From the NCBI GenBank assembly GCA_964200075.2, contig CAXNAA020000183.1:1-25028 (forward strand): a DNA stretch of 25,028 bases, read 5' to 3'. A program made the position numbers and the translations under genes. This document shows positions 10,738 through 19,807 of the stretch, in pieces. Each line of letters begins with the position of its first letter. Positions within the stretch are counted from its first letter, which is position 1. This DNA is from Sphacelaria rigidula. Its lineage: Eukaryota > Phaeophyceae > Sphacelariales. The notes below the pieces were generated by a model, which worked only from the letters and a program-made list of their open reading frames with translations, made no database searches and was not told where the DNA came from.

Positions 10738-11758
10738 ACCGCCAGAACCAGTTCCACGACAAACCCTATTTCAAATGCTGATGAGCACACGAAGCAAAAG
10801 GCATACTCCACAGCAGGGCTGCACCACCGATCATATTTATTTTGGTATAGGGCAGGATGCTGTAAACGTAGGCGGCGATGACTTCTTCGCTCCATACTCC
10901 TGGGAATCGTAAATTCATCCGTTTTTTCTTGGGGCACTTCTTCAAGCCAAGTTCTTGAATAGCAAAAAAATCTTGATAGTTGCTGCGGCATGGACAACAC
11001 GATATTAGCTGGGTGTTCAAGTGTAATCCCGTCATCATGAGAGTGTGCATTGCGTAATGACAACCGGTCACACCCGCCGCAGCCCATGCGCAGGAATACA
11101 GTGTATCCGCGCAGATAACGGCATTTGGATGCTCTTAGTACTATGCACGACCGTACAGCCGCAAGTAGGGAAACTTGTGAAATCACACCATCATTGTACT
11201 ACGAGTCCCGTTGTCTGCTATCTGCCGTGCGGACTATACACTACTGTATTTTATGTACAGCGGACAACAGACAATAGCAATAGTACAGGAGTACTACTGT
11301 ACATGGCCTATCGTGCTCTGAACGCAGTTGACGAATGGTGCGATACAGGAATACTCCCACGATTCGTGCTGCCGATTGGATAGCCTGCACAGTACCCAGA
11401 CACAGTGTACAGACAGTGTGTTTTTTGTCTTGTACAACAGCAGTGCAACAGCAGTAGTATGATATGGCGGTATTCTCGATGGCAAGCAGCTGATGCGTAC
11501 TGTATGCAGTCCGTGTCGTCAGAGCATCCATACAACCGAGCATGCGCGGTGCTTGGCTGGCCAAGAACACAAGACGGCTGTTTGCTGGTCAACATCGAGC
11601 AGAGAGCTCATCGTCGCAGGCGTGTGTGGTCTCCTGCCCTACGACAAGATGTTTTCTTCACTTCCCTGCTGTAGACTGCTGTGAAGTGCGACTGACCGTT
11701 GTTCGTATGCCCAGCATTTCGATTCGAATTGGGTTTATCTTACGTTGGTTCTGGAGGC

Positions 11759-11812
11759 GTTCGCGACCTGTACGCTCTTATTTGCATACCCCACCTGCAA
11801 ATAGGTCGCGCC
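11759..11812. repeat. 54-bp palindromic element, copy 2
   Basis: Exact inverted copy of 10684-10737, with additional partial matching on the outer side (GGTTCTGGAGGC versus GCCAGAACC). The two copies are about 1.02 kb apart. The space between them has no transposase and is partly TACAGTA-rich low-complexity sequence (about 11210-11480). Full identity in otherwise strongly diverged DNA implies recent copying or gene conversion. Confidence 0.85.
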
Positions 11813-11867
11813 AGCGCTGGTGATGGCAGCTCGTTCACGAGGATGGCTCAAGACTCCAGGAAATACT

Positions 11868-12138
11868 TGGAGGCGAGCGGGGGAGCCAGACACCAGTGGA
11901 CCTGGCTTATGATGACGCGGAAGGGTGGGAGTCGGCCGCTCAAGCAGCCGCTACTCGTACGAGTATTTGACAAAATGGCCACCCAACGTGAAGCTTGCGT
12001 TAGCTTGCGCAGGTACCCCACCGTGGGGTGCCGATTTTGTCGAAGTCCTCGTAGCGGCTTCATGAGTGGCCCACTTATGCCCTTCTGCGTCATCTCTAGC
12101 CAGGTTGACAGGTGTCTCCGCTCCCCCGTTCGCCTCAA
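11868..12138. repeat. ~270-bp imperfect palindrome (foldback)
   Basis: The left half (GCGAGCGGGGGAGC at 11873, GACAAAATGG at 11969) is repeated in reverse complement in the right half (CCGATTTTGTCG at 12031, TCCCCCGTTCGC at 12122), with the centre near 12004. Conceptual translations of the two strands are correspondingly alike (GARHQWTWLMMTRKG on + and ERRHLSTWLEMTQKG on -). It begins about 55 bp after the 54-bp element at 11759. This is consistent with a foldback/MITE-like transposon; transcribed, it would form a long hairpin RNA. Confidence 0.8.
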
Positions 12139-12494
12139 CGCAGCTAGGGTTACTGCGTAGTGAACCTTCATCGAGAGCGACCGTACTTTCTCACAAAACA
12201 CACGCACACATTCTGGCATGTGCACACTTTTACTACAGACAATACAGTACAGAACACTTACTACAGACAGTACAACAGTAAAACTCTCAACGCTCACAAC
12301 TTGTAAGAGTGCTGTACCACACACCAACAGGTGCAGGACTTGTGAATGACTAGGGGGCGCCGATGTGCACTGCCTGTATGCCCAGCACTGTGTACTGTGC
12401 CGGGTTCGTACCCGGAGGCTGTGTTGACGATACTGCTGACGCATATTCAACGGTATGGGGACAGTACAGACAACTTGAGTCATGCTACGATAAG

Positions 12495-12705
12495 ACGGCC
12501 GGTATTTTGAGCCATTTTGCACGAAATTCAACTTCGAATCATCGTTGTAAGCAGCAAAGATGTCCGAACGCGCGTGTTACCGCTAAATAGCGCTCGCTCA
12601 TACTACTGGACGCCGTTTTGCCCAAATACAAGCGCACGGCGAGTGTGTCGGGTTGTCCGAAAGACCTGTGAGTCCTTTTCCCCTGGAATCAAACACCCAA
12701 CCTAT
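12495..12705 (-). repeat. Dispersed repeat fragment matching 14655-14845
   Basis: Shared blocks in the same orientation include a TTTTGCACGAA/TCTTGCACGAA motif, ATCGTTGTAAGCAGCA/GTCGTTGAAAGCAGCA, and ACAAGCGCAC-GCGAGTGTG. Copies are strongly diverged. The partner adjoins the chromovirus integrase relic, so both may derive from the same minus-strand retroelement, although I cannot read a continuous protein through this part. Confidence 0.65.
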
Positions 12706-13354
12706 CGTAGCACGGCTCTGTACATGCTCTTCCGCGCTGTATGGGTAGCACCGCAAAGGTAGGCGCAGAGGACTAACGCAGAACAGCACGGCGCGGCTTT
12801 CACCTCTTCAATTCATGACACCGACCACGTGGCACTCGGAACAGGAAATACTAAACCCCAAAAAGTTGGCTACGATCCACACCTATGCAGTGAAAAAAAC
12901 GAACAAACTTGGGGTTCAAGCGTCAACAACCCAGCTGTTTTTCGTTTTTCCGTGGGTTCTGCTCCCCCCCCCCGAAACTCTCTATCAACCTCGAACAATC
13001 TTGTTTGCAGTCCCAATAATTAGTCTTCCAATTGATGTGCAAGAACTTCACACCGGCCTCAGCTAACGAAATCCTGTTTTCTGGTCACTTCCTTCCGGCT
13101 GACGATTTGAATTCAATCATCAAATTAGTATACGCTTGGCCCCGTTGAACAGTGATTTTAGCTGTCTCTCCTAGCTTTTACATTCACATCAAACTTACTC
13201 AAAAACGATCAAAACAAACGACATCACGAGCTGGGCCAGCCTAGAAGCAAATTTGAAGTCGAAAGTGGGTTTCCCACGTCGGTTCCAAGGGCTGCGCATT
13301 GAAATTTGGTATGGAGTATTACGGGGGGAAAATAAAGAGAATACATACTGCCCG

Positions 13355-13370
13355 TTTTTTTTTTTTTTTT
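13355..13370. repeat. Homopolymer run of 16 T
   Basis: Sixteen consecutive T residues follow CCCG. Such a run could be the tail of a minus-strand retroposed sequence or simple slippage. No flanking target-site duplication is evident. Confidence 0.8.
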
Positions 13371-14130
13371 AACGAGTCAAGGGCAAAAAACAAAATCGAT
13401 ATTTCACAAAACATCCTTGACTTATGAGAAAAAGCTCAACGTGCATAATAGACTCCATGCATTTTTTCCCTTCGACACCCCATACCAAATTTGAAGGTGC
13501 AACTCTCAAAACTTAGGTGGCAAACCCATGTTTAGCGTATATCTCTGTAAGATAGACCCTCCTAGACTCGGAACAAGGTCACAGAACTGCTCCAGGGGCG
13601 TCCTCCCGCACTAGGGCTCGGAGACTTCGAGACATGTGTTCACACACACAGTCTTCGTCATCAGGAGTGGTCAGCAGCACCTCCTGTACATACATCATAC
13701 GTCCATAGTCAAGTTCCGGAGTACCCAATGGTCCAGTCTAATGTAACTCGTATCGCTGTATCAATAGACAGCGTATTATGCAACTGCACGTGTACGGGAG
13801 GTGCATACTCTACAGCACCCCCAAAGCCTTGCACTACTCGAAGCAGAAAGCGAGCATGACAAGCAGGAGACACCGACAATCGCCTTCATGCCACCTTTGT
13901 CCGCCTGTTATTGATACACGACTATACAATTTCATACCCCACAAGAAAAATATAACTGGTACAACCTTGAACATCAACACTGTGAAGTGCAAGATCTCAC
14001 TCCAACTCAGCGAAGTCAATAGTTCAGTCAGTGGTAATTGTCAGTCATGGTATACTCGCACACATGAGCAAACGCGCCAACACAATGCCATCTCAATCAC
14101 TAGCGATCGACAATGTCATGAAATCAGTAC

Positions 14131-14700
14131 TCAAAGCTGGATACCGTACTGTGCTTGCAAAGGTGCCGGCACTTTTTTACTTAGCCCCAACCTACGCAGC
14201 TCAGATTCTACAAACTGCCGTGCTCCTTCCAAATAGTTTCCAAAGGCTCCCACGAATTTTCATCTCGGCCAAAACCGATCCACTCCACTCATACATAGAA
14301 CCCATCTAATGCCTCTTCCTTAGACATACCGACGGTAGCCACCATTTCAAACTCTCATTGTGGAAAAGCATTGTGGAGCACCTCCTTCGGATCAGCAATG
14401 GTCTCCAGCTCCTTGTCTCCATGAAATTGAAGGTGGGAGACGTGCACGTCCTGTACCTCGCTCGCCACAATGCTCCGGCCGCCGCACACGTGCTGTTTTT
14501 CCACTATCACGATCCGCCAAGGACCCGTCCATGTGCCCACAAGCTTCGGCGTTGTTCCCGAACGCATAACCTACTTGTGCATCTCTTGCTATACCTCGAC
14601 GGTCGACGCCACCTTCTGCCGCAAAGCTTCTTCGGAGTCATCCTACGACAGGTGGCGAGGTTATTTCGGGTCACTTCTTGCACGAAGTTCTAAGTCAAAT
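14131..14700 (-). pseudogene. Ty3/gypsy chromovirus pol relic: integrase C-terminus plus chromodomain
   Basis: On the minus strand, 14567 to about 14370 encodes KLVGTWTGPWRIVIVEKQHV followed by DVHVSHLQFHGDKELE. This is the typical Ty3/gypsy integrase C-terminal pattern (W-GP-RV, then VHVSRL). Further along, about 14345-14225 encodes WIGFGRDENSWEPLETIW, matching the chromodomain consensus (W-GY..E.SWEP..N/T), which marks a chromovirus. A final SELRRLGLSKKVPAPLQ segment lies in another frame and ends at a stop at 14131-14133. Upstream, LRQKVAST is followed by stops. At least four in-frame stops and one frameshift show it is dead. RT, RNase H and the catalytic integrase core are not visible, and no LTR pair was found. 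Confidence 0.85.
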
Positions 14701-15205
14701 CGTCGTTGAAAGCAGCAGATATATCACGCCCATTCATACCAATAGATACCGTTTTTTACCATATACAAGCGCACCGCGAGTGTGGCAGATCGTCTGACAC
14801 ACCTACGAGCCCCTTATTTCGTGCATTCAAATACCCCCAAGGAACTCTAGGGTGTTGCGGCACACCGTCTACTATTATTGCGCAGACCGTAGGCTATACG
14901 CGATATGTCGTTGCTGGCTAGGCGCACGAGGCATGGCTTGGACGACAAACATGGTCAGAAGCAGCCCAGTTGGATAGGAAAATGAAGAGCCAAGAAGTAA
15001 AATTAATATGCATGGTTGCTGTACCACCCGACAATGCAATAGGTGTAGCTTTGCATCCCTGTACAGAACATTCCCACGATCCGTCCTCTGAAGGACCAAA
15101 TACAGCAGCGACTAGGCTGTTGTGCAAACCATAGTATTCGACTTGGTTTATCCAATCATAAACATGAGCGACCCTTTTGCTCAAAAATATGCAGCAGCAA
15201 CGACA
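14655..15205 (-). repeat. Composite dispersed repeat (~550 bp), overlapping the chromovirus relic
   Basis: The first part (14655-14845) matches 12495-12705, and the second (14873-15205) matches 9077-9415, all in the same orientation. This segment therefore holds in one piece what is found separately at the other two sites, and is the best local representative of the family. It lies upstream, in minus-strand sense, of the integrase C-terminal relic, so it may be an internal part of the same retroelement. Minus-strand open pieces such as GLHNSLVAAVFGPSEDGSW are shared with copy A, but I recognise no known domain. Confidence 0.7.
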
Positions 15206-15408
15206 TGCGCAGGATGAATAGTGTGCCCGTGGAGAAAACGTGCGCATCGTTTGAGAGACCGATGGAGGCTGAGAGGCCGAGAGATTTGCGCCTGGTATAA
15301 CTCGAGAGTAACAGCACGTGAGGGGCGTCCTGAGGTTGACGTCCTGTATTCCCTCCGATTTTCAGCTTCGCTCCACTACAAAAGACACATGCATATACTG
15401 GCCGTGCA

Positions 15409-15514
15409 TTAACTCTTAGACCGCGAGGTTAGTCTTATGTTGAATCGGCATCAGTTTCAAGTGAAAAAAAGTATGCATGAGCCAGAAAGACTAATCTCGC
15501 GTTCTAAGGGTTAA
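15409..15514. mobile_element. 98-bp piggyBac-like MITE flanked by TTAA
   Basis: TTAA at 15409-15412 and again at 15511-15514 bracket a 98-bp body. The ends are imperfect inverted repeats of about 25 bp: CTCTTAGACCGCGAGGTTAG on the left, and CCCTTAGAACGCGAGATTAG as the right end read on the minus strand. A TTAA target-site duplication with termini starting CCCT(T)AGAA is the signature of piggyBac transposons. The body is far too short for a transposase, so this is a non-autonomous element. The duplicated TTAA is intact and the ends pair well, so it is fairly well preserved. Confidence 0.8.
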
Positions 15515-16032
15515 GCGCTCATCCTTGACTTTAAAGTAACGGATGAAGCCCCGAAGGTTTCATGGTTGGGACAAAAAACAAAAACGTGATTCAAGTCATA
15601 TTCATCATTTGCAGCAAATAAATCATACGATTCGTACATCATTTGTAATTTTTACGGGTTTTGAGCTCTTGTGTCGTGCAGTACACCGCCAACGGTACCT
15701 GTTTCCTACCTTCAGGTCATAGGGAGTAGATCACGGACACATACCAATCGCCGGTAAAAAAAAACGGAATGAATCGATTGTACATGCCACCCATACTTAC
15801 TATGAGGCGTGAATGGCATCTACATCTATGCCAAGCGCATGCCTCGCGCGGGTCGAAGAGTCGGCACATCGTTGAATCCTTTGATCTCATGGGCCTTGCA
15901 TCAGTCGTACTGTTCTCCCCATCTGCATGCGGTTGAGATGACTGCATTGCATATGTTATCCACCGTCGGATGCATGCGGGACCAACAGTCGAATACAGGC
16001 TGACTCCTGTAATTTCATGGGGAGTCAACTCA

Positions 16033-16070
16033 TATAAATCGTGATTTGTCGTATAAATCGTGATTTGTCT
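16033..16070 (+). repeat. 19-bp direct tandem duplication
   Basis: TATAAATCGTGATTTGTCG occurs twice in succession, differing at only the last base. It lies about 125 bp upstream of the exon starting at 16196, within the intron. It may be a simple local duplication, and no function is assigned. Confidence 0.85.
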
Positions 16071-16195
16071 CAACCGTGGAAGGTTTGACATCGAAAAGTC
16101 CCGATAGTGTCCTTTTCCTTTGCGTGCATTTCCGTCGTTTCTTATCTTATCTCTTGTCCCTGTCGCTTGTCTGTATCTTGTTTTTCTTTTTCCAG

Positions 16196-16356
16196 GTGAT
16201 GGAATGAGAATACCCCACCACCCTCTGTGGTACCCACGGATGGCCACCCCGGGGGTTGGTGCCGATACAGCCGCGTTGGGCGGCATGGCTGGAAACATGG
16301 CGATGTATTTGCAGCAGCAACAGCTCATGCAACGACGACTGCAACTCCATCATCTC
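16196..16356 (+). CDS. Fourth supported exon: Pro/Met/Gly/Gln-rich
   Basis: A strong polypyrimidine tract and CCAG acceptor end at 16195. The exon begins with two bases that complete a Gly codon with the previous exon, then reads DGMRIPHHPLWYPRMATPG, GADTAALGGMAGNMAMYL, QQQQLMQRRLQLHHL. A GTAAGA donor follows at 16357 on a codon boundary. Amino-acid composition (Met, Pro, Gln, His) matches the exons on either side, which together with the phase match supports membership of the same gene. The MYLQQQQLMQRRLQLHHL stretch could form a short amphipathic helix. No named domain is seen. Confidence 0.75.
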
Positions 16357-17094
16357 GTAAGAGCCGCTTTAAAGATTCGGCCAAGGGTCTTCAACACAGA
16401 GAGAACCCTTTTTTTCCACGTGGGACTTTGATGTTAATGCAACGGCAAGCAGCTTGAACATGACATTTCAAACAAGGTTCGAGTAAAAATCGTAGTATCC
16501 TGAAACAGTTACTGTATGCTCGGCAACGAAGCAAAGTTTGATCCCTGGGTGACGTGTTTTCAACCATCCTGCTCGAAAAAAGGGCGAGGGAAAATTGTGG
16601 GTACCACTGTATACTGTACGCATTCTATTAAGGTTGGTGCAACACAAGATAGAAATGAGCCGCGAAAACTTCAAGATGTGACCTTGCGTTGAGTTCATTC
16701 ATCCAGAAGTTTTTCGCCGCCGCCCCCCCCCCTCCCCGCGACCTAGTTTTTCAAGTAGATTATGTTGCTCGTCAAGTCACCCAGAAATCGGAGATACACG
16801 CCCCCCGAGTATACCGCAACTTGTCTCACAGGAAATTTATCAGAATTCTTCGTTGTGTGGGTGGTATGTATGCGCGTACGTCACGTGGCGTACCGAGCAT
16901 GCCCTTCGTGCGTTCTCTGCCCCTTCATGTTTTCCTGGTTGTTGGAGGCACGCTTGGCCTGTGTGTTGTTACCAGATGTACACGGGTACCAACCCGAACA
17001 CGTATGTGGTGACTTATCGGGGTAAGACCGTAGGAATGAACTGAACCGGTCGAGAAAAGGTACCCCTCCACGCGTTGCACACTTTCATCCCCCC

Positions 17095-17260
17095 CATCCT
17101 CTCTAGAGCTGGGTGCTCCGTCTCGAAAGGGATGCGTGGTCAATGGTCAAATGACTAAGGCAAGCAACAAATGAGTACGCCCCCATCCTCTCTAGAGACA
17201 ATTGTCTTCCGACTACAGCATGCAAGATCATGAGTATATCCTCACTCAAACAACTACCGC
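17095..17260 (+). repeat. Dispersed ~110-bp repeat, copy 2 (partly duplicated)
   Basis: It contains GTGCTCCGTCTCG, AGGGATGCGTGGTCAATGGT and AAATGAGTACGCCCCC, matching copy 1 at 2671-2790. The block CCCCCATCCTCTCTAGAG occurs at 17090 and again at 17180, so one and a half monomers are present in tandem. A GCATGCAAGATCATGAGTA stretch ends the copy. Confidence 0.7.
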
Positions 17261-17406
17261 TCGTAGATCAGTATATGTACACAGCTTGGCGTAGATAAAT
17301 ATTGAAAAATGTTCTCAGGATGCACGCACAGACGAAGGAACAGGAAAGGGTAAGGCACAGATGGGCAAGATGGACGTGGTGCTAAGAGACTCGCTACTCG
17401 ACACAA

Positions 17407-17958
17407 CAGTAGTGGGCGGTCTCACTATTTAGGGGTGTTTTGGGGTTTTCCTCGCGTACTACTGTTCGATAGAACTCGAAATTGCCAGCGTCCATAGTTT
17501 TTGGTACAACAAAACAGATCATCTTTGAAACACAGTGCCCAATTCAGTGTTGGCTGGTGTTATCGGGCGAAACGGGTAAATACCCCGGTTACCAGGAGGG
17601 TGTTATTGACCGTGAAACACAGTTTTTCGGCCCTAGTGCACTGAGTAGGCAGAATTTCAAAAAAAATAAAACTGTACAATTCTTGACAAATATGATCGGG
17701 ACTGGCTCGATCGACCGAAAATACAGAAGAGTAAGAATCTGGGCTGAAACGTCGCAGGATCTCCCATGACCGATCAGCCCGTAAGTCACTCAATATTGAG
17801 TACAGATGGTTTTTTCTTCTCGGAATGTGGAGCGGATACAAATATCTTTAAACCCCCAATGTGATCAGGGGTGGCGAGCGGAAAGAGCCCAAGAAAATCG
17901 TCAATCACGCAAAAATCACAAAATGCCACAAGATGAACAGTTAGACCGCCCACTACTG
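17407..17958. mobile_element. 552-bp non-autonomous DNA transposon with terminal inverted repeats
   Basis: The left end CAGTAGTGGGCGGTCT and the right end AGACCGCCCACTACTG are perfect 16-bp inverted repeats, with weaker pairing inward. The right-hand 156 bp occurs again in inverted orientation at 24038-24192, proving this is a mobile or dispersed unit. No transposase domain is visible in the roughly 520-bp interior; one 95-codon open frame (17482-17769) looks accidental. CAGT-type ends recall Tc1/mariner-pogo-like elements, but the expected TA duplication is not clear (AA on the left, TA on the right), so the superfamily is left open. Confidence 0.75.
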
Positions 17959-17999
17959 TAGGGCCAAGAGGTCTATTCTGATTATTGTGTTTGTACCGA

Positions 18000-18720
18000 A
18001 GCTAGACTATGGTGGAGGAGTACGGGAAGAGAACATGAAGCTCGTGAATTAGCTGGAATCAGTATAGATGGCAGCAGCAAGGAAAATGCTTGGATGCTCA
18101 AGGACGACGAGTAATACAGGACTGAGAGCAGAATTGATAATGTACCCGCTTGAAACAGAGACATGGGAAAATTTAAATGGTGATGAGATGGAAGGAACGC
18201 GCCAATAGATGGATTGCCGGCCATAGTTGACGGGGTTGTACAGAAGAAAGCAAGGAAAGAACAGGCTGGAATAAGGTGGAATAGCGTAGTCGAGAAAGTA
18301 CGAAAGAGCATAGAAGGAAACCAAGAAGAGATTCAACAGTATCCATGGGTGGATGTGGGGGGTACAAGACAAAAGTTAGAGATATCATAAAATAAGGGGG
18401 GAACAGCTCCACGGCAGAAAGTAAACGAGAGAGAACACCGAAACATGTACGGGGGGTTGAGAGGGGGTACTGGGATAAAAAATCTCTGCATGGCCCGATG
18501 GACTACGCGAAAAAGTTGGAAGTGAAATTTTTGGTGTGGGACCTGGACCTGCCAGAAAGAAAAGGGTGAAGCGGAAGTCGGGTAGAGGAGGGAAGTATGT
18601 GCACAGAATGGCCCATGGAGCAAACCAATAGGACAGAACTCACATGGTAGGAGGGTGAACTACAGAAGGAGGAACGGGACGTGTTAGAGGGGGAAATATG
18701 GGAAGTAGACGAAGGTGATA
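18000..18720 (+). repeat. Purine-biased low-complexity tract
   Basis: The + strand is strongly enriched in A and G, creating overlapping Ser/Leu/Pro-rich phantom frames on the complement (about 17982-18623). Three complement frames are open over much the same interval, as expected from base bias rather than coding. The tract resembles the one at 7560-8110, but I could not align the two. Confidence 0.5.
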
Positions 18721-18894
18721 TGCAGTCGTTTGGTAGTTGAGACAGTATCGTAGCGAGGAAACGGTCGCTTTACTACGAGATAGGTGGCGGCCACAGCCGG
18801 CGAAACAATAAGGGGATAAGATGTGTGAAAGGTCTTGTGTAACGTATGAAAGGAACTTAATGAACGCTTCAATGTTGGATGTGTCTCTATTAAA

Positions 18895-18985
18895 AGGAGG
18901 AACGGTGCTCCGTCTTGAAAGGGATGCGTGGTCAGTGGTCAATGACTAAATCTACCGACAAATGAGTACACTTCCCCCCGCCCCC
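18895..18985 (+). repeat. Dispersed ~110-bp repeat, copy 3
   Basis: GGTGCTCCGTCTTG, AGGGATGCGTGGTCAGTGGT and ACAAATGAGTACAC followed by a C-rich run align with copy 2, to which it is closest. Confidence 0.7.
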
Positions 18986-19394
18986 TTGAGGCTTGGCGTC
19001 GGCTGGCAACGACGCTGGAAAACACGCCATTCACTGCGTAAGCTTGGCAACCAGGTTACATTTTGTTTTTTGCTTGCGTTTTTTTGCGGTGACCATGATG
19101 ATGGTCAAGCTAGATCGAACTGTGCGAAGTGGATAACCTGAACTCCGCGCAAAGAGGATGAACGTGCTACGTAGTGTTTCTACGGTGAGACACCGATGAG
19201 GCAGAGCATAACCCGTGGCTGTCTCTGGAAGTGGTGATACCAGAAAGTGAAGCAACTCATTGTAGCCTGTCATCCATATGCAAGATGATCAGTACGCTTT
19301 GGGCCAAACAATCTCAGTAGGATACAACTCACCCTTCATGCAACTCGCCGAACACCTGACGGCACTTCACGCTTGGGGATTGATTGCGAACCTG

Positions 19395-19500
19395 GTCCGG
19401 CGCAAACCCGGCGTGCTCCGTCCCGGCTTTGTAGGGATGCGAGGTCAATGGTCATATGATGATGGCATGCAAGATCATACGTACATTTCCCCCACTCACA
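19395..19500 (+). repeat. Dispersed ~110-bp repeat, copy 4
   Basis: CCGGCGCAAACCCGGCGTGC, CCGTCCCGGCTTTGTAGGG, GCGAGGTCAATGGT and GCATGCAAGATCATACGTAC match copy 1 most closely. It ends about 80 bp before the acceptor of the last exon, as copy 1 begins about 85 bp after a donor. Confidence 0.8.
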
Positions 19501-19579
19501 CACACCACTTACCCACCGGTTGCTCCTTTTGTCCTCGTGCTTTGTGTTGCTGTTTGTATCTCCTTTTCGTGTTAAGCAG

Positions 19580-19756
19580 CAGCCCTACGGGTACGCGACA
19601 CCTCAGTTCGCCCCAGTGATGCACGCTTCTGCGCCTGGTGCGTCTTCAACGCAAGGGCCGCCACAGCAGCAACGACCGCCGATGCAAGACGAGTCGTCTT
19701 CTGCTCAGCAGCAGCAGCAGCACGTGGGACAATCACAGCAACAACTTCACCCAGCT

Positions 19757-19807
<51 letters not shown>

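Larger units (their letters stand above)
7527..16195 (+). other. Intron of about 8.7 kb, repeat-filled
   Basis: It begins GTGGGG and ends in a near-pure pyrimidine tract (TTTTTCTTTTTCCAG) directly before 16196. It carries most of the mobile-element relics in the window, annotated separately. The stretches 8110-9070, 9420-10670, 12710-14120 and 15515-16030 have no feature I can name: open frames are short, overlap on both strands and show no protein-like continuity. Additional exons in this interval would need phase-1 boundaries on both sides. Confidence 0.55.
16357..19579 (+). other. Intron of about 3.2 kb
   Basis: It begins GTAAGA and ends in a T/C-rich region followed by AAGCAGCAG, again three acceptors three bases apart. 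It contains three copies of the 110-bp dispersed repeat, a 552-bp terminal-inverted-repeat element, a purine-rich tract (18000-18720) and a C-rich run (16718-16738). Bases 16440-17090 and 18990-19390 show nothing I can name. Confidence 0.6.

Noticed and set aside
3617-13445. Weak similarity between 3617-3690 and 13374-13445 (GAGT-AAGGGC ... CTTGAC-TATGA)
   Set aside because: Identity is low over about 70 bases and does not extend; a proper alignment is needed before calling a repeat family.
17982-18623. Overlapping minus-strand ORFs of 79-109 codons
   Set aside because: All three frames are open together because of purine/pyrimidine bias; composition is uniform Ser/Leu/Pro/Phe with no motif.
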